Source: an uncultured Oscillospiraceae bacterium
Lineage (GTDB): Bacteria > Bacillota > Clostridia > Oscillospirales > Oscillospiraceae
Reading direction: 5' to 3'
Assembly (NCBI GenBank): GCA_947589225.1
Contig: CANQBC010000001.1
Location: 62,001-126,000, forward strand
DNA: 64,000 bases
The first letter of the stretch is position 1; every line of letters begins with the position of its first letter. Of this stretch, positions 50,898 through 58,699 are shown piece after piece. The notes below the pieces were generated by a model. The model saw only the letters and a program-made list of their open reading frames with translations. It was not told the DNA's origin and searched no databases. Position numbers and translations under genes: made by a program.

Positions 50898-52253
50898 ATG
50901 AAAGAGAACAAGATGGGCGTCATGCCGGTGGGGAAGCTTCTTATCACCATGTCCCTGCCCATGATGGCATCCATGCTGGTGCAGGCGCTCTATAACATTG
51001 TGGACAGCGTTTTTGTCAGCCGTGTTTCAGAAAACGCCCTGACGGCGGTGTCCCTGGCTTTTCCCATTCAGACGCTGATCGTCGCCTTTGCCAACGGCGT
51101 GGGCGTGGGCATGAACGCTCTGCTGTCCCGGGCGCTGGGGGAGAAGCGGCCTGATGAGGCCAACAAGGTCGCCCGTCACGGTGTGATCCTGATGGCGGCG
51201 TCCTACGTCCTGTTCCTGCTGTTCGGCATGTTCCTGACCCGTCCCTTCATGGCGACCCAGGTCACGGCGGACACCGACCCGGAGATCTTGGAATATGGCG
51301 TCCAGTACCTCTCCATCGCCTGTATTTTTTCCTTCGGCATTTTCGGCCAGATACTGTCCGAGCGCCTTTTTCAGTCCACTGGCCGCACGGTCTACTCCAT
51401 GGTGACCCAGGCGACCGGCGCGGTGATCAATATTATCCTGGATCCCATCATGATCTTTGGCCTTTTGGGCTTCCCACGCATGGAGGCCGCCGGCGCGGCT
51501 GTGGCCACCGTCATCGGCCAAATAACGGCCGCGATTCTGGGCGCGGCGCTGAATTACTTCTGCAACCGGGAGATAAAACTTGAGATAAAGCGCCTCTTTG
51601 AGATCGACATGGGCGTTATAAAGCATATGCTCCTCATTGGTATACCCACGACGGTCATGCAGGCCATCGGCTCGGTGATGAGCTATGTGATGAACCGCAT
51701 CCTCATGGCCTTCTCATCCACCGCCGCGGCGGTGTTCGGGGCGTATTTCAAGGTCCAGTCCTTTGTATGTATGCCCGTGTTCGGCCTTAACGCGGGGATG
51801 GTGCCGATCATCGCCTACAACTACGGCGCGAGGAGTCGGGATAGGATCGACCGGTGCGTTAAGCAGAGCATCCTCATCGCTGAGCTCATAACGGCAATCG
51901 GCTTTGCGGTCTTTCAGCTCATGCCGGACAAGCTGCTGGGCTTTTTCGACGCCTCCGAATATATGCTCCAGATCGGCGTTCCGGCGCTCCGCATCATCTC
52001 CATCCACTTTTTGATGTGCGGCGCGTGCATCGTCATCGGCTCCGTCTTTCAGGCCCTGGGGAACGGGATGTACTCCGCCATTGTGTCCTTCCTGCGCCAG
52101 ATCGTGGTGCTGCTGCCTGTGGCGTATATCTTCTCGAAGGTATTCGGCCTCTCGGCTGTCTGGTGGTGTTTCCCCATAGCCGAGTCCGTGTCTCTTACCG
52201 TCTCACTCATACTTTTAAGGCGTATATACAAAAACCTGGTCAACAAATTGTGA
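50898..52253 (+). CDS. MATE family efflux transporter, MepA-like
   Basis: 451 residues with about twelve membrane helices in two similar halves. KLLITMSLPMMASMLVQALY and NIVDSVFVSRVSENALTAVS form the typical MATE N-terminus. The second half repeats the pattern (LLIGIPTTVMQAIGSVMSYV; VFGAYFKVQSFVCMPVFGLN; MVPIIAYNYGARSRDRIDRC). MepA-type pumps export drugs or cationic metabolites using a Na+ or H+ gradient; the substrate here is unknown. AGAGGTTATCTT precedes the ATG. The DUF975 gene starts 17 bases after the stop and may be co-transcribed. Confidence 0.93.
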   Translation: MKENKMGVMPVGKLLITMSLPMMASMLVQALYNIVDSVFVSRVSENALTAVSLAFPIQTLIVAFANGVGVGMNALLSRALGEKRPDEANKVARHGVILMAASYVLFLLFGMFLTRPFMATQVTADTDPEILEYGVQYLSIACIFSFGIFGQILSERLFQSTGRTVYSMVTQATGAVINIILDPIMIFGLLGFPRMEAAGAAVATVIGQITAAILGAALNYFCNREIKLEIKRLFEIDMGVIKHMLLIGIPTTVMQAIGSVMSYVMNRILMAFSSTAAAVFGAYFKVQSFVCMPVFGLNAGMVPIIAYNYGARSRDRIDRCVKQSILIAELITAIGFAVFQLMPDKLLGFFDASEYMLQIGVPALRIISIHFLMCGACIVIGSVFQALGNGMYSAIVSFLRQIVVLLPVAYIFSKVFGLSAVWWCFPIAESVSLTVSLILLRRIYKNLVNKL

Positions 52254-52270
52254 GGAAAGGAGAACCCTCC

Positions 52271-53071
52271 ATGTATTCCACTTCCCGTGAATTGAAGCAC
52301 ACCGCAAAAACCCGAATTCGGGAACGCCTGTTCCCCATGATGGCGATCGCCGCGATCTTCATATTGGCGGACTATCTGATCGGCTACTTCTCCAGTGAGC
52401 TTTCGGGTTACAACGACTGGATGAGGGAGATAAACAGGCTTATCTCCACATACGCCGGAGAGATCCAGGCGGCGGTCAACGATCCGACGGAGCTTCAGGC
52501 CATCCTGCTGCGCATTTACGCCGCCATGCCCACTTTCCCGGATTTCATTTCCGGCAGGAGCCTTGTGGGGCCGCTCCTTTCGGTGCTGGTGTCGCTGATG
52601 AGCTACCCCCTTGCGGCCGGCTATGCCCACCATATCCTCGTTGAAAGCCGCCGGCAGAACACCAATGCGGGCTTTCTGATGCACGGCTTTAAGGTGACCT
52701 TCAAGGCCGTTGCCATCGGCGTGCTTACCGGCCTTCTCACCGGGCTGGGGCTGGTGCTGTTCGTGATCCCCGGTTTTATCCTGTCTCTGCGCTACTCCCA
52801 GGCTGTTTTCATTCTGATGGACGACCCGGACAAGGGCCCCATCCAGTGCATGAGGGAGTCGGGGCGGCTAATGCGCGGCAGGAAGTGGGATCTTTTCAAG
52901 CTATATTTCTCCTTCCTTCTCTGGCTCATCGTCTCAAACCTGGTGACCGCCCTCATCGGCGCGCCGGTGCTGAACATCTACCTGACCCCCTATATAAACC
53001 TCGCCGCCGCATTCTTCTACAATGAACTTGTACACCATGAGGATCCCGGCCCCGAGCCGATAGAGATGTAA
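52271..53071 (+). CDS. DUF975 family membrane protein
   Basis: 266 residues. The ATG at 52271 follows GGAAAGGAGA; upstream in-frame codons lie inside the MATE gene. The N-terminus has the family's charged helix (MYSTSRELKHTAKTRIRERL), then about five or six membrane helices. AAGYAHHILVESRRQNTNAG, VIPGFILSLRYSQAVFILMD and CMRESGRLMRGRKWDLFKLY are the conserved DUF975 segments. The function is unknown. Confidence 0.85.
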   Translation: MYSTSRELKHTAKTRIRERLFPMMAIAAIFILADYLIGYFSSELSGYNDWMREINRLISTYAGEIQAAVNDPTELQAILLRIYAAMPTFPDFISGRSLVGPLLSVLVSLMSYPLAAGYAHHILVESRRQNTNAGFLMHGFKVTFKAVAIGVLTGLLTGLGLVLFVIPGFILSLRYSQAVFILMDDPDKGPIQCMRESGRLMRGRKWDLFKLYFSFLLWLIVSNLVTALIGAPVLNIYLTPYINLAAAFFYNELVHHEDPGPEPIEM

Positions 53072-53092
53072 AAACCACTAAGCCTGGAGAAG

Positions 53093-53989
53093 ATGATAGA
53101 GATGAAAAAAATCAAAAGTCCGATCAAAATATACCTGGTATGTATTTTTGTCGTATGTTATGGACTGGGGATACTTGAACTTCTGGACGGGACAGGCAGA
53201 TTTTATAATTTTCTGGGCGTTGCGTTCACTTTTCTGCCTGTTGTGATCGCTTTTCTTACACGGCGCGTTACAGAGCGGCGCGCGAGGTTTAAGCTGTCCT
53301 TAAGAGTCTGGAAAAATCCAAAGGCATGGCTGTTTTCCGCGTTTGTTCCCGGGGTGCTGATCGCGTTGGGAGCCGCCCTGTATTTTATTATTTTTCCCAC
53401 CGAATACAGTGGAGTGTTTCATTATGGGGCTCTGCTGAAAACAGACGCCGAGGCAACAATAGGAAGTCCCGCGCTTTTTGGAACGGCGTGCGTTTGCGCG
53501 GCCGCCCTGCTGATCCCGGTTCAGTTGCTTGAACTGGGGGAAGAAATTGGCTGGCGCGGATATCTCCTTGGCTTTCAGATAGAAAAATACGGTAAGAAAA
53601 AAGCGGTGCTGATTAATGGGATCGAGTGGGGACTGGCCCATCTTCCTTTGATCTACTTTGGATTCAATTACAGTTTGAATAATCCGGGGGCCCCTTGGTC
53701 TAATATGGCCATGATGATGGTGACGTGCGTCGTGCTTGGCGTTCTGTTTTCTTACATTACCATACAAACCGGTAATTGTATGTATGCGGCGATCATGCAC
53801 GGTGTTGTAAATGTTATCGGTGAGCTGCCCGTATATTTGACATACGAATTGGAGAGCGGCCTCCTGGGGCCGAATCCCACCGGACTTGTTGCGATATCCC
53901 TGCTTGGGATACTTTCCGTTGCGCTTTTTATTAAGCTGGACAGCTCGCGACAAATTCCCGCCTGTCAGGGAGAAGCAAAAACCCTTTAG
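53093..53989 (+). CDS. CPBP-family intramembrane metalloprotease
   Basis: About 298 residues; ATG at 53093 or 53102 (GGAGA sits 2 or 11 bases upstream, so both are possible). Eight or so membrane segments. The CPBP/Abi motifs are EEIGWRGYLL (Glu-Glu and Arg), then EWGLAHLPLIYFGFN (His) and MHGVVNVIGE (His-Asn), which form the metal site of this glutamic/metallo intramembrane protease family. Roles include bacteriocin self-immunity and prenyl-protein processing. Codon use is more AT-rich than in neighbouring genes (many AAT, ATA, TTT codons), hinting at recent acquisition. Confidence 0.88.
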   Translation: MIEMKKIKSPIKIYLVCIFVVCYGLGILELLDGTGRFYNFLGVAFTFLPVVIAFLTRRVTERRARFKLSLRVWKNPKAWLFSAFVPGVLIALGAALYFIIFPTEYSGVFHYGALLKTDAEATIGSPALFGTACVCAAALLIPVQLLELGEEIGWRGYLLGFQIEKYGKKKAVLINGIEWGLAHLPLIYFGFNYSLNNPGAPWSNMAMMMVTCVVLGVLFSYITIQTGNCMYAAIMHGVVNVIGELPVYLTYELESGLLGPNPTGLVAISLLGILSVALFIKLDSSRQIPACQGEAKTL

Positions 53990-54397
53990 GAATAAAATTG
54001 CTTACCTCCATACAAAGTCTCGCGGCCATGATTCGTGCGCTCGGAGGGTTCTCTGGCAGCAGAAGGCCAGCCTCCGGGGGGATCCTTTCGCCGCTTCAGC
54101 GGCTGACCAACGGATGCGAAGGTCGCGTTTTGTACATCGTCAAACGGGAAGTCCGCCGCGCGTCTTTCTCTGCTGGACGAGCCGGAAAACCGAATACCGG
54201 AAACCAGACCGCCCCGCACCGGCTCCCAGGTGAAAAGACGGCGGCTTTTTCAGAAAGAGAAGGATGGTATGGCTGCCGCCGTACCATCCTTCTACGCTTA
54301 TCCCGCGATTCAATAATCGCGGGAGTAATACCAATTTAATTAAAAGAATTTTACAGACGCCCGCCGTTAGTCCGGGCGGCGGAATTGATTTTATCGG
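53990..54397. other. Structured intergenic region, no convincing gene
   Basis: The left part (53996-54230) is GC-rich with small self-complementary stretches and reads open in several frames without a start site. Two perfect hairpins follow: AGAAGGATGGTA (54258-54269) with TACCATCCTTCT (54282-54293), and TCCCGCGATT-CAAT-AATCGCGGGA (54301-54324), then TAATACC. The style is like the 111-bp units near 62 kb. It may be a repeat remnant or an RNA. The second hairpin could terminate the convergent CPBP and M23 genes. Confidence 0.45.
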
Positions 54398-55447
54398 TTA
54401 TCCCTTCTGAAGCTCGCCCGTCATGCGGGGGAGGGGATTGACAGGCGTGGAGCCGTCGGGGCGGATCTCAAAGTGAAGGTGGGAGCCGGTGACCACGCCG
54501 GTGCGGCCCATCTTCCCTATGAGCTGGCCCTGGGCCACCTTTTCGCCCTCCTCCACAAGGATCTCCTGCAGATGGCCGTAGTATGTGACGGAACCGTCGT
54601 CGTGCCGTATTTTTATGAGGTTTCCGTACCCGCTGGAACTGCGCTGAGCGTATATGACCGTCCCGCCGTCGGCCGCGACGATGTCGGTTCCGTCGGAGTT
54701 GGCGATGTCGAGCCCCTGGTGGTTCGAGGAGCCCACTTTCACGCTGCGTCCGCCGAAGCCCGAACTGATGACGCCCGTGGTGGGCCAGATATAAAAGCCC
54801 TTTGAGTCGGTCCTGGAGCCGGGAAGCGCCCCCTGGGAGATCACCTCGTCTACAACGGGGGCCGTGACAATGGTGTACTTGAGCGTCTCAAGAATGGGTT
54901 CCCCGTCGCGCAAAATGACGCTGTATGTGTTGACCTGCTCACCGTCCCGCCCCTTTTGCAAGAGCTCCACCTCGTCGGAATAGCCGTCCTCCACCAGCAC
55001 GGTCTCGGTGGCGTAGGGAACAGACTCGGTTCTGCGCCACGTCTCCTGAGTGAGAACCGTCAACGGCGCGTTTCCCTCCTTGGGATCCAGAAGCGCAAGG
55101 GCGTCCTCCGCGTCCATAATCTCGTCCTCTCTCACCTGGCAGGGCTCAACGCTTACGGTCTTAGAGAACGCCGCCACCTCGGTGGCGGGGGTGGAGGCCC
55201 TTTTCAGTATGGTGTCAAGCACCGCCTGGGCCTCCTCCCCGGAGGCCAGCACAACGGCGCGTTCCCCGTCAATCATCACGGCGCAGCCCTCCACGGTGGA
55301 GGCCTCCCCGAGCTCCGCCCGCGCGGTGAGGAGTCCGGGGGACACGGTGAGCAGGGAAAGTCCCAGCCCCGCCGTGGCAAGACACGTCAGCAGCCGCACC
55401 CTTTTCACGGGAGTTGTAAGCTTTTCGGCACGTTTTTTTAAAAACAT
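54398..55447 (-). CDS. M23 peptidoglycan endopeptidase with G5 domain
   Basis: 349 residues. The ATG at 55447 (MFLKKRAEKLTTPVKRVRLL) follows AAGGAGA; longer upstream frames lack a site. A membrane/signal segment (about 20-45, LLTCLATAGLGLSLLTVSPG) is followed by a helical part, a G5 domain (WRRTESVPYATETVLVEDGY ... LEGEQ-like VNTYSVILRDGEPI, about 150-230) and a LytM/M23 domain (about 245-340). Zinc ligands: His and Asp in NHQGLDIAN and His in HLHFEI. It cleaves cross-bridges in the wall or, in sporulation, between mother cell and forespore. Divergent from yabP, so a sporulation role is possible but not shown. Confidence 0.92.
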   Translation of the reverse strand: MFLKKRAEKLTTPVKRVRLLTCLATAGLGLSLLTVSPGLLTARAELGEASTVEGCAVMIDGERAVVLASGEEAQAVLDTILKRASTPATEVAAFSKTVSVEPCQVREDEIMDAEDALALLDPKEGNAPLTVLTQETWRRTESVPYATETVLVEDGYSDEVELLQKGRDGEQVNTYSVILRDGEPILETLKYTIVTAPVVDEVISQGALPGSRTDSKGFYIWPTTGVISSGFGGRSVKVGSSNHQGLDIANSDGTDIVAADGGTVIYAQRSSSGYGNLIKIRHDDGSVTYYGHLQEILVEEGEKVAQGQLIGKMGRTGVVTGSHLHFEIRPDGSTPVNPLPRMTGELQKG

Positions 55448-55567
55448 GAAGAATGTCTCCTTGAAATTAAAAAAAGTTACAATCGAGTTACAAAAAGTAA
55501 CGAAACGTAATATACACCTTTTCAGGATACTTGTCAACACCCTCGACAGAAAGCAGTAAAAAAAGTC

Positions 55568-55596
55568 AAATATTCCTCCCGCCAAGTCAGTAGAAT
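55568..55596 (+). promoter_or_regulatory. Possible sigma-E-type promoter of yabP
   Basis: AAATATT (55568-55574), 14 bases, AGTAGAAT (55589-55596): six of seven and five of eight matches to the mother-cell sigma-E consensus at its usual spacing. Weak on its own; it is listed because yabP and yabQ are sigma-E genes in Bacillus. Confidence 0.3.
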
Positions 55597-55647
55597 TAAG
55601 AGTACAGGCCGCGAGGGGCCGGAATTCAAATTGAGAGGAGGAGGCGC

Positions 55648-55935
55648 ATGGCGATGGAGGAGAGACGCCCCATACCTGAGGCCGCTCACAGCCTGAGTCT
55701 GGATGGGAGAAGGAGGCTGCTTGTTTCGGGGGTCACGGATGTGGAGAGCTTCAACGAGCAGGAGGTCATAATGGGTACCACCATGGGAACGCTCACCGTC
55801 CACGGGGAGGATATTCACATGGAAAAGCTCAGCGTGGACAGCGGCGACGTGGTGGTGACGGGGGAGATAATTGCCCTTGAGTACGAGGATGCGCCGGTGA
55901 AGGGCGAGGGCTTTTTTGCACGGCTTTTCAGGTGA
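55648..55935 (+). CDS. yabP: Sporulation protein YabP
   Basis: 95 residues. RPIPEAAHSLSLDGRRRLLV, GVTDVESFNEQEVIMGTTMG and LHVxGEDIHMEKLSVDSGDV-like sequence are the YabP signature. YabP is an inner-coat protein made in the mother cell and required for spore formation. GAGAGGAGGAGG precedes the ATG. yabQ starts three bases after the stop. The usual upstream gene hslR/yabO is not here; an M23 peptidase gene is divergent instead. Confidence 0.95.
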   Translation: MAMEERRPIPEAAHSLSLDGRRRLLVSGVTDVESFNEQEVIMGTTMGTLTVHGEDIHMEKLSVDSGDVVVTGEIIALEYEDAPVKGEGFFARLFR

Positions 55936-55938
55936 GAG

Positions 55939-56610
55939 ATGCAGGTATCGATCACATCACAAGCCGCAGAGGCGGGGGTGTCGCTTCTTATTGGCATATT
56001 CGCCGGGGTGCTCTACGATTTTCTGCGGGTAATAAGGCGTTCGGTGAGATCAAAGGCCGTGACGCTCATCTCTGACGGGCTTTTCTGGCTCGTCTGCGCC
56101 GCGCTGCTCTTTGCTCTAGGTCTGTCGGCCGGGGGAGGACGTCAGAGCATCTTTATCCAGGCAATGGCGGCGCTTGGCGCGGCGTTGTATTTTCTCACCG
56201 TGAGTCCCCTGGTTTTGGAGTTTGGGGCATTTATATCGGCCATAATAGGCCGAGCCTTGGCGATCTTTGCCGTCCCCATAAGGTTTATGGTAGAGATTTT
56301 GAAAAAAATTAGACGAATTTTAAAAAAAAGCTTTTCATCCGCGACGAAATGGTTTAAAATAGAAGGAACAAAAAAACGGCGCCGGACTGCGCCTGAAACG
56401 GGGACGGAAGATCATGCGGTTAAGACGTACAGGTATACTTACGAAGATAGTGCTGGCGGTGCTTCTGGTATACGTGCTGGTAACGAAGATCGGCCAGTCG
56501 GATCTCCAGAATCAAAAAGCAAGGGAGCTTCAGGAGTTGAAGGACTACGAAGCGCAGCTCGCCGCCGAGGTGGACGACATGCAGTACGCCGTGGAGCACA
56601 GCACAGATGA
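55939..56610 (+). CDS. yabQ: Sporulation protein YabQ, with out-of-frame C-terminal extension over divIC
   Basis: 223 residues as read. About 1-130 is real YabQ: SITSQAAEAGVSLLIGIFAG with VLYDFLRVIRR, then helices to AVPIRFMVEILKKIRRILKK. From about 150 the sequence turns low-complexity, basic and Gly/Ser/Arg-rich because it reads through divIC in another frame (197 bases shared). YabQ in Clostridia often ends near 130-160. It could be a genuine long overlap or a lost stop codon. YabQ is a mother-cell membrane protein needed for cortex and coat formation. Confidence 0.88.
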   Translation: MQVSITSQAAEAGVSLLIGIFAGVLYDFLRVIRRSVRSKAVTLISDGLFWLVCAALLFALGLSAGGGRQSIFIQAMAALGAALYFLTVSPLVLEFGAFISAIIGRALAIFAVPIRFMVEILKKIRRILKKSFSSATKWFKIEGTKKRRRTAPETGTEDHAVKTYRYTYEDSAGGASGIRAGNEDRPVGSPESKSKGASGVEGLRSAARRRGGRHAVRRGAQHR

Positions 56611-56683
56611 GGATGTTCTCAGGGACATCGCCCGTGAGCAGGGCTTCACCGATCCCGACGAACAGGTATATTACGCGGGCTGA
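56414..56683 (+). CDS. divIC: Septum formation initiator family protein (DivIC/FtsB-like)
   Basis: 89 residues. A short basic cytoplasmic start (MRLRRTGILTK), one membrane helix (IVLAVLLVYVLVTKIG), a coiled coil (SDLQNQKARELQELKDYEAQ and on), and the conserved end DVLRDIAREQGFTDPDEQVY. DivIC bridges FtsL and DivIB in the division complex. It sits in the yabP-yabQ-divIC-yabR order of Bacillus. The start lies inside yabQ, in another frame, after ACGGGGACGGAAGATC, which is a poor ribosome site, so expression may depend on coupling with yabQ. Confidence 0.93.
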   Translation: MRLRRTGILTKIVLAVLLVYVLVTKIGQSDLQNQKARELQELKDYEAQLAAEVDDMQYAVEHSTDEDVLRDIAREQGFTDPDEQVYYAG

Positions 56684-56703
56684 CCGCTAAAGAGAGGTAA
56701 TAC

Positions 56704-57144
56704 ATGGACATTCAAAAGGGAGAGGTGCTGACGGGTAAGGTCACCGGCATCACCAAATTCGGCGCGTTCGTGCAGCTCGCGCCGGGGAAATCGGGCCTTG
56801 TGTATATCTCGGAGATCGCCAATACCTTTGTTTCCAATGTGGCGGATTTTCTGCAGGTTGGACAAGAGGTTCGGGTCAAGGTTGTCAGCATTGATGAGCA
56901 GGGCAGGATAAATCTGTCCATAAAGCAGGCCCAGCCCCGTCCGGAGACACCAAAGACCCCGCGTCCGTCGTCCCGCCCCCCCGTGTCCGCCCGCCAGCCC
57001 GAGCATTACGCCGCCGTCCAGACCGAAGGGCCGGTGGACTTGGACTTTGAGGACAAGCTTAAGCGCTTTATGAAGGACTCGGAGAGCAAGATTTCCGACG
57101 CCATGCGCAAGACCGAGCGGGGAAGCTCAAAAAGAAGAAGATAA
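56704..57144 (+). CDS. yabR: S1 RNA-binding domain protein, YabR-like
   Basis: 146 residues. The S1 domain (about 5-75: [53 protein letters not shown]) is followed by a Pro-rich linker and a basic C-terminus ([17 protein letters not shown] ... SSKRRR). YabR proteins bind RNA, and relatives associate with ribosomes (general stress protein 13). AAAGAGAGG precedes the ATG. It ends the cluster. Terminator and repeat copy E follow. Confidence 0.93.
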   Translation: MDIQKGEVLTGKVTGITKFGAFVQLAPGKSGLVYISEIANTFVSNVADFLQVGQEVRVKVVSIDEQGRINLSIKQAQPRPETPKTPRPSSRPPVSARQPEHYAAVQTEGPVDLDFEDKLKRFMKDSESKISDAMRKTERGSSKRRR

Positions 57145-57145
57145 A

Positions 57146-57246
57146 CCAAAGGCCGGGACCGCGTAAGCGGTCCCGGCCTTACAGTTTGTCAAAAAACTCA
57201 AATTCAAATATTTTTTCCAAGGACATGTGCCTTGGAAAAAATCCCT
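57146..57246 (+). repeat. Modular palindromic intergenic element, copy E (partial)
   Basis: H1 (57149-57180, AAGGCCGGGACCGC with GCGGTCCCGGCCTT, GTAA loop) works as the yabR terminator. The box CAGTTTGTCAAAAAACTC (57182-57199) is identical to copy B over 20 bases or more. P1 (57210-57242, ATTTTTTCCAAGG with CCTTGGAAAAAAT, loop ACATGTG) is perfect, with different arms from B and C. Modules H2, P2, H3 and the second H1 are absent. It lies between convergent yabR and the malic enzyme gene. Confidence 0.72.
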
Positions 57247-57273
57247 TGGTTGTTGGAAAATGTCTTTGCTTTT

Positions 57274-58446
57274 TCAGATTCGCGCCACGCCCGTCCGGCG
57301 GGCCGCCTCGGCCACGGCGGCTGCCACGGCGGGCCCCACCCGCTTATCAAAGGCGGCGGGGATGATGTAGTCCTCGCTCAGTTCATCGTCGGAGATGAGC
57401 CCCGCCAGAGCCCGGGCGGCCGCCATCTTCATCTCCTCGTTGATGTCGGAGGCGCGCACGTCGAAGGCACCGCGGAAAATGCCGGGGAAGGCCAGAACGT
57501 TGTTGATCTGGTTGGGATAGTCGCTGCGCCCCGTGGCGACTACCTTCGCGCCGCCGGCCTTCGCGTCCTCGGGGAATATCTCCGGGGTGGGGTTGGCGCA
57601 GGCGAAGATAATGGCGTCCTTCGCCATCGTCCGCACCATCTCGGTAGTCAGCGTGCCGGGGCCGGAGACGCCGATAAATACGTCGGCGCCGCGGATCACA
57701 TCCGCCAGCTTGCCGGTATTCTTCTCCAGGTTCGTGACCTCGGCCATCTCTGCCTTGATCCAGTTTAAGTTCTCGCGCCCGGCGTAAATGGCGCCGGTGC
57801 GGTCGGTCATGATGATGTCCTTAAAGCCCGCGCTGAGCAGGAGCTTGACAATGGCCACGGCGGCGGCGCCGGCGCCGGAGGTGACGATCTTAACGTCCTC
57901 ACGGCGTTTCCCCACCACCTTCAGGGCGTTGGTGAGGCCCGCCAGAGTGATGACGGCGGTGCCATGCTGGTCGTCGTGGAAGATGGGAATGTCGCAGCGC
58001 TCCTTGAGCTTGCGCTCGATCTCAAAGCACCGGGGGGCGGAGATGTCCTCCAGGTTGATGCCGCCAAAGGAGCCGGATATGAGGGCCACGGTGTTCACAA
58101 ACTCGTCCACGTCCTTGGTCTTTACGCAGAGGGGGAAGGCGTCCACGCCGCCGAAAGCCTTAAAAAGCACGCACTTGCCCTCCATGACGGGCATGCCGGC
58201 CTCGGGGCCGATGTCGCCCAGGCCCAAAACTGCCGTGCCGTCGGTAATGACGGCGCACAGGTTGTGACGGAGCGTCAGGTCGTAGGACTTGCTCAGATCC
58301 TTTTGGATCTCAAGGCAGGGCTGGGCAACGCCGGGGGTGTAGGCCAGACTCAGATCCTCCTTGGAGGCCACGGGGACGGCGGTGTTTATACGGATCTTGC
58401 CCTTCCACTCACCGTGGAGGCGCAGGGACTCTTTGGCGTAATCCAT
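57274..58446 (-). CDS. NAD(P)-dependent malic enzyme
   Basis: 390 residues, decarboxylating malate to pyruvate. The small bacterial malic enzyme form. Conserved motifs: LAYTPGVAQPCLEIQKD, TDGTAVLGLGDIGPEAGMPV, KAFGGVDAFPLCV, ISGSFGGINLEDISAPRCFE (metal site), IPIFHDDQHGTAVITLAGL and the nucleotide-binding VTSGAGAAAVAIVKLLL, then ACANPTPEIFPEDAKAGGAK. NAD versus NADP cannot be read safely. The ATG at 58446 follows AGGAGGATTCCAA. Confidence 0.96.
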   Translation of the reverse strand: MDYAKESLRLHGEWKGKIRINTAVPVASKEDLSLAYTPGVAQPCLEIQKDLSKSYDLTLRHNLCAVITDGTAVLGLGDIGPEAGMPVMEGKCVLFKAFGGVDAFPLCVKTKDVDEFVNTVALISGSFGGINLEDISAPRCFEIERKLKERCDIPIFHDDQHGTAVITLAGLTNALKVVGKRREDVKIVTSGAGAAAVAIVKLLLSAGFKDIIMTDRTGAIYAGRENLNWIKAEMAEVTNLEKNTGKLADVIRGADVFIGVSGPGTLTTEMVRTMAKDAIIFACANPTPEIFPEDAKAGGAKVVATGRSDYPNQINNVLAFPGIFRGAFDVRASDINEEMKMAAARALAGLISDDELSEDYIIPAAFDKRVGPAVAAAVAEAARRTGVARI

Positions 58447-58571
58447 TTGGAATCCTCCTGATACTTTTTACCATGCGAAAGCATAGCAAATATATAATTT
58501 TATAAACTTCATGGGCAATGGCCTTGCCTGCTAACGCGGCGCGCGCTCCTCGCATAAAGTTTTATGGTTAC

Positions 58572-58600
58572 ATTATAGCCTAACGGGAAACGAAGCGAAA
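58572..58600 (-). promoter_or_regulatory. Probable promoter of the malic enzyme gene
   Basis: On the minus strand TATAAT (58572-58577) has a weak -35 (TTTCGC, 58595-58600) 17 bases away. It lies 126 bases before the start; nothing else is seen in the gap. Confidence 0.4.
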
Positions 58601-58657
58601 GACGGAATTTATCCGAAAAAACCGCCTCTTTTGGGGTAGTTTTTTATCAGGACGTAT

Positions 58658-58688
58658 AAAACCCGCCGCCCGGCGGAGGGCCGGACGG
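58658..58688 (-). terminator. Terminator of proS
   Basis: On the minus strand CCGTCCGGC pairs with GCCGGGCGG (one G-U pair) around a 5-base loop, followed by CGGGTTTTA, 12 bases after the proS stop. Confidence 0.7.
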
Positions 58689-58699
58689 CAGACAGTCTT

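Noticed and set aside
54096-54339. Short frames on both strands in the structured region at 54 kb
   Set aside because: No start signals; the hairpins better explain the sequence.
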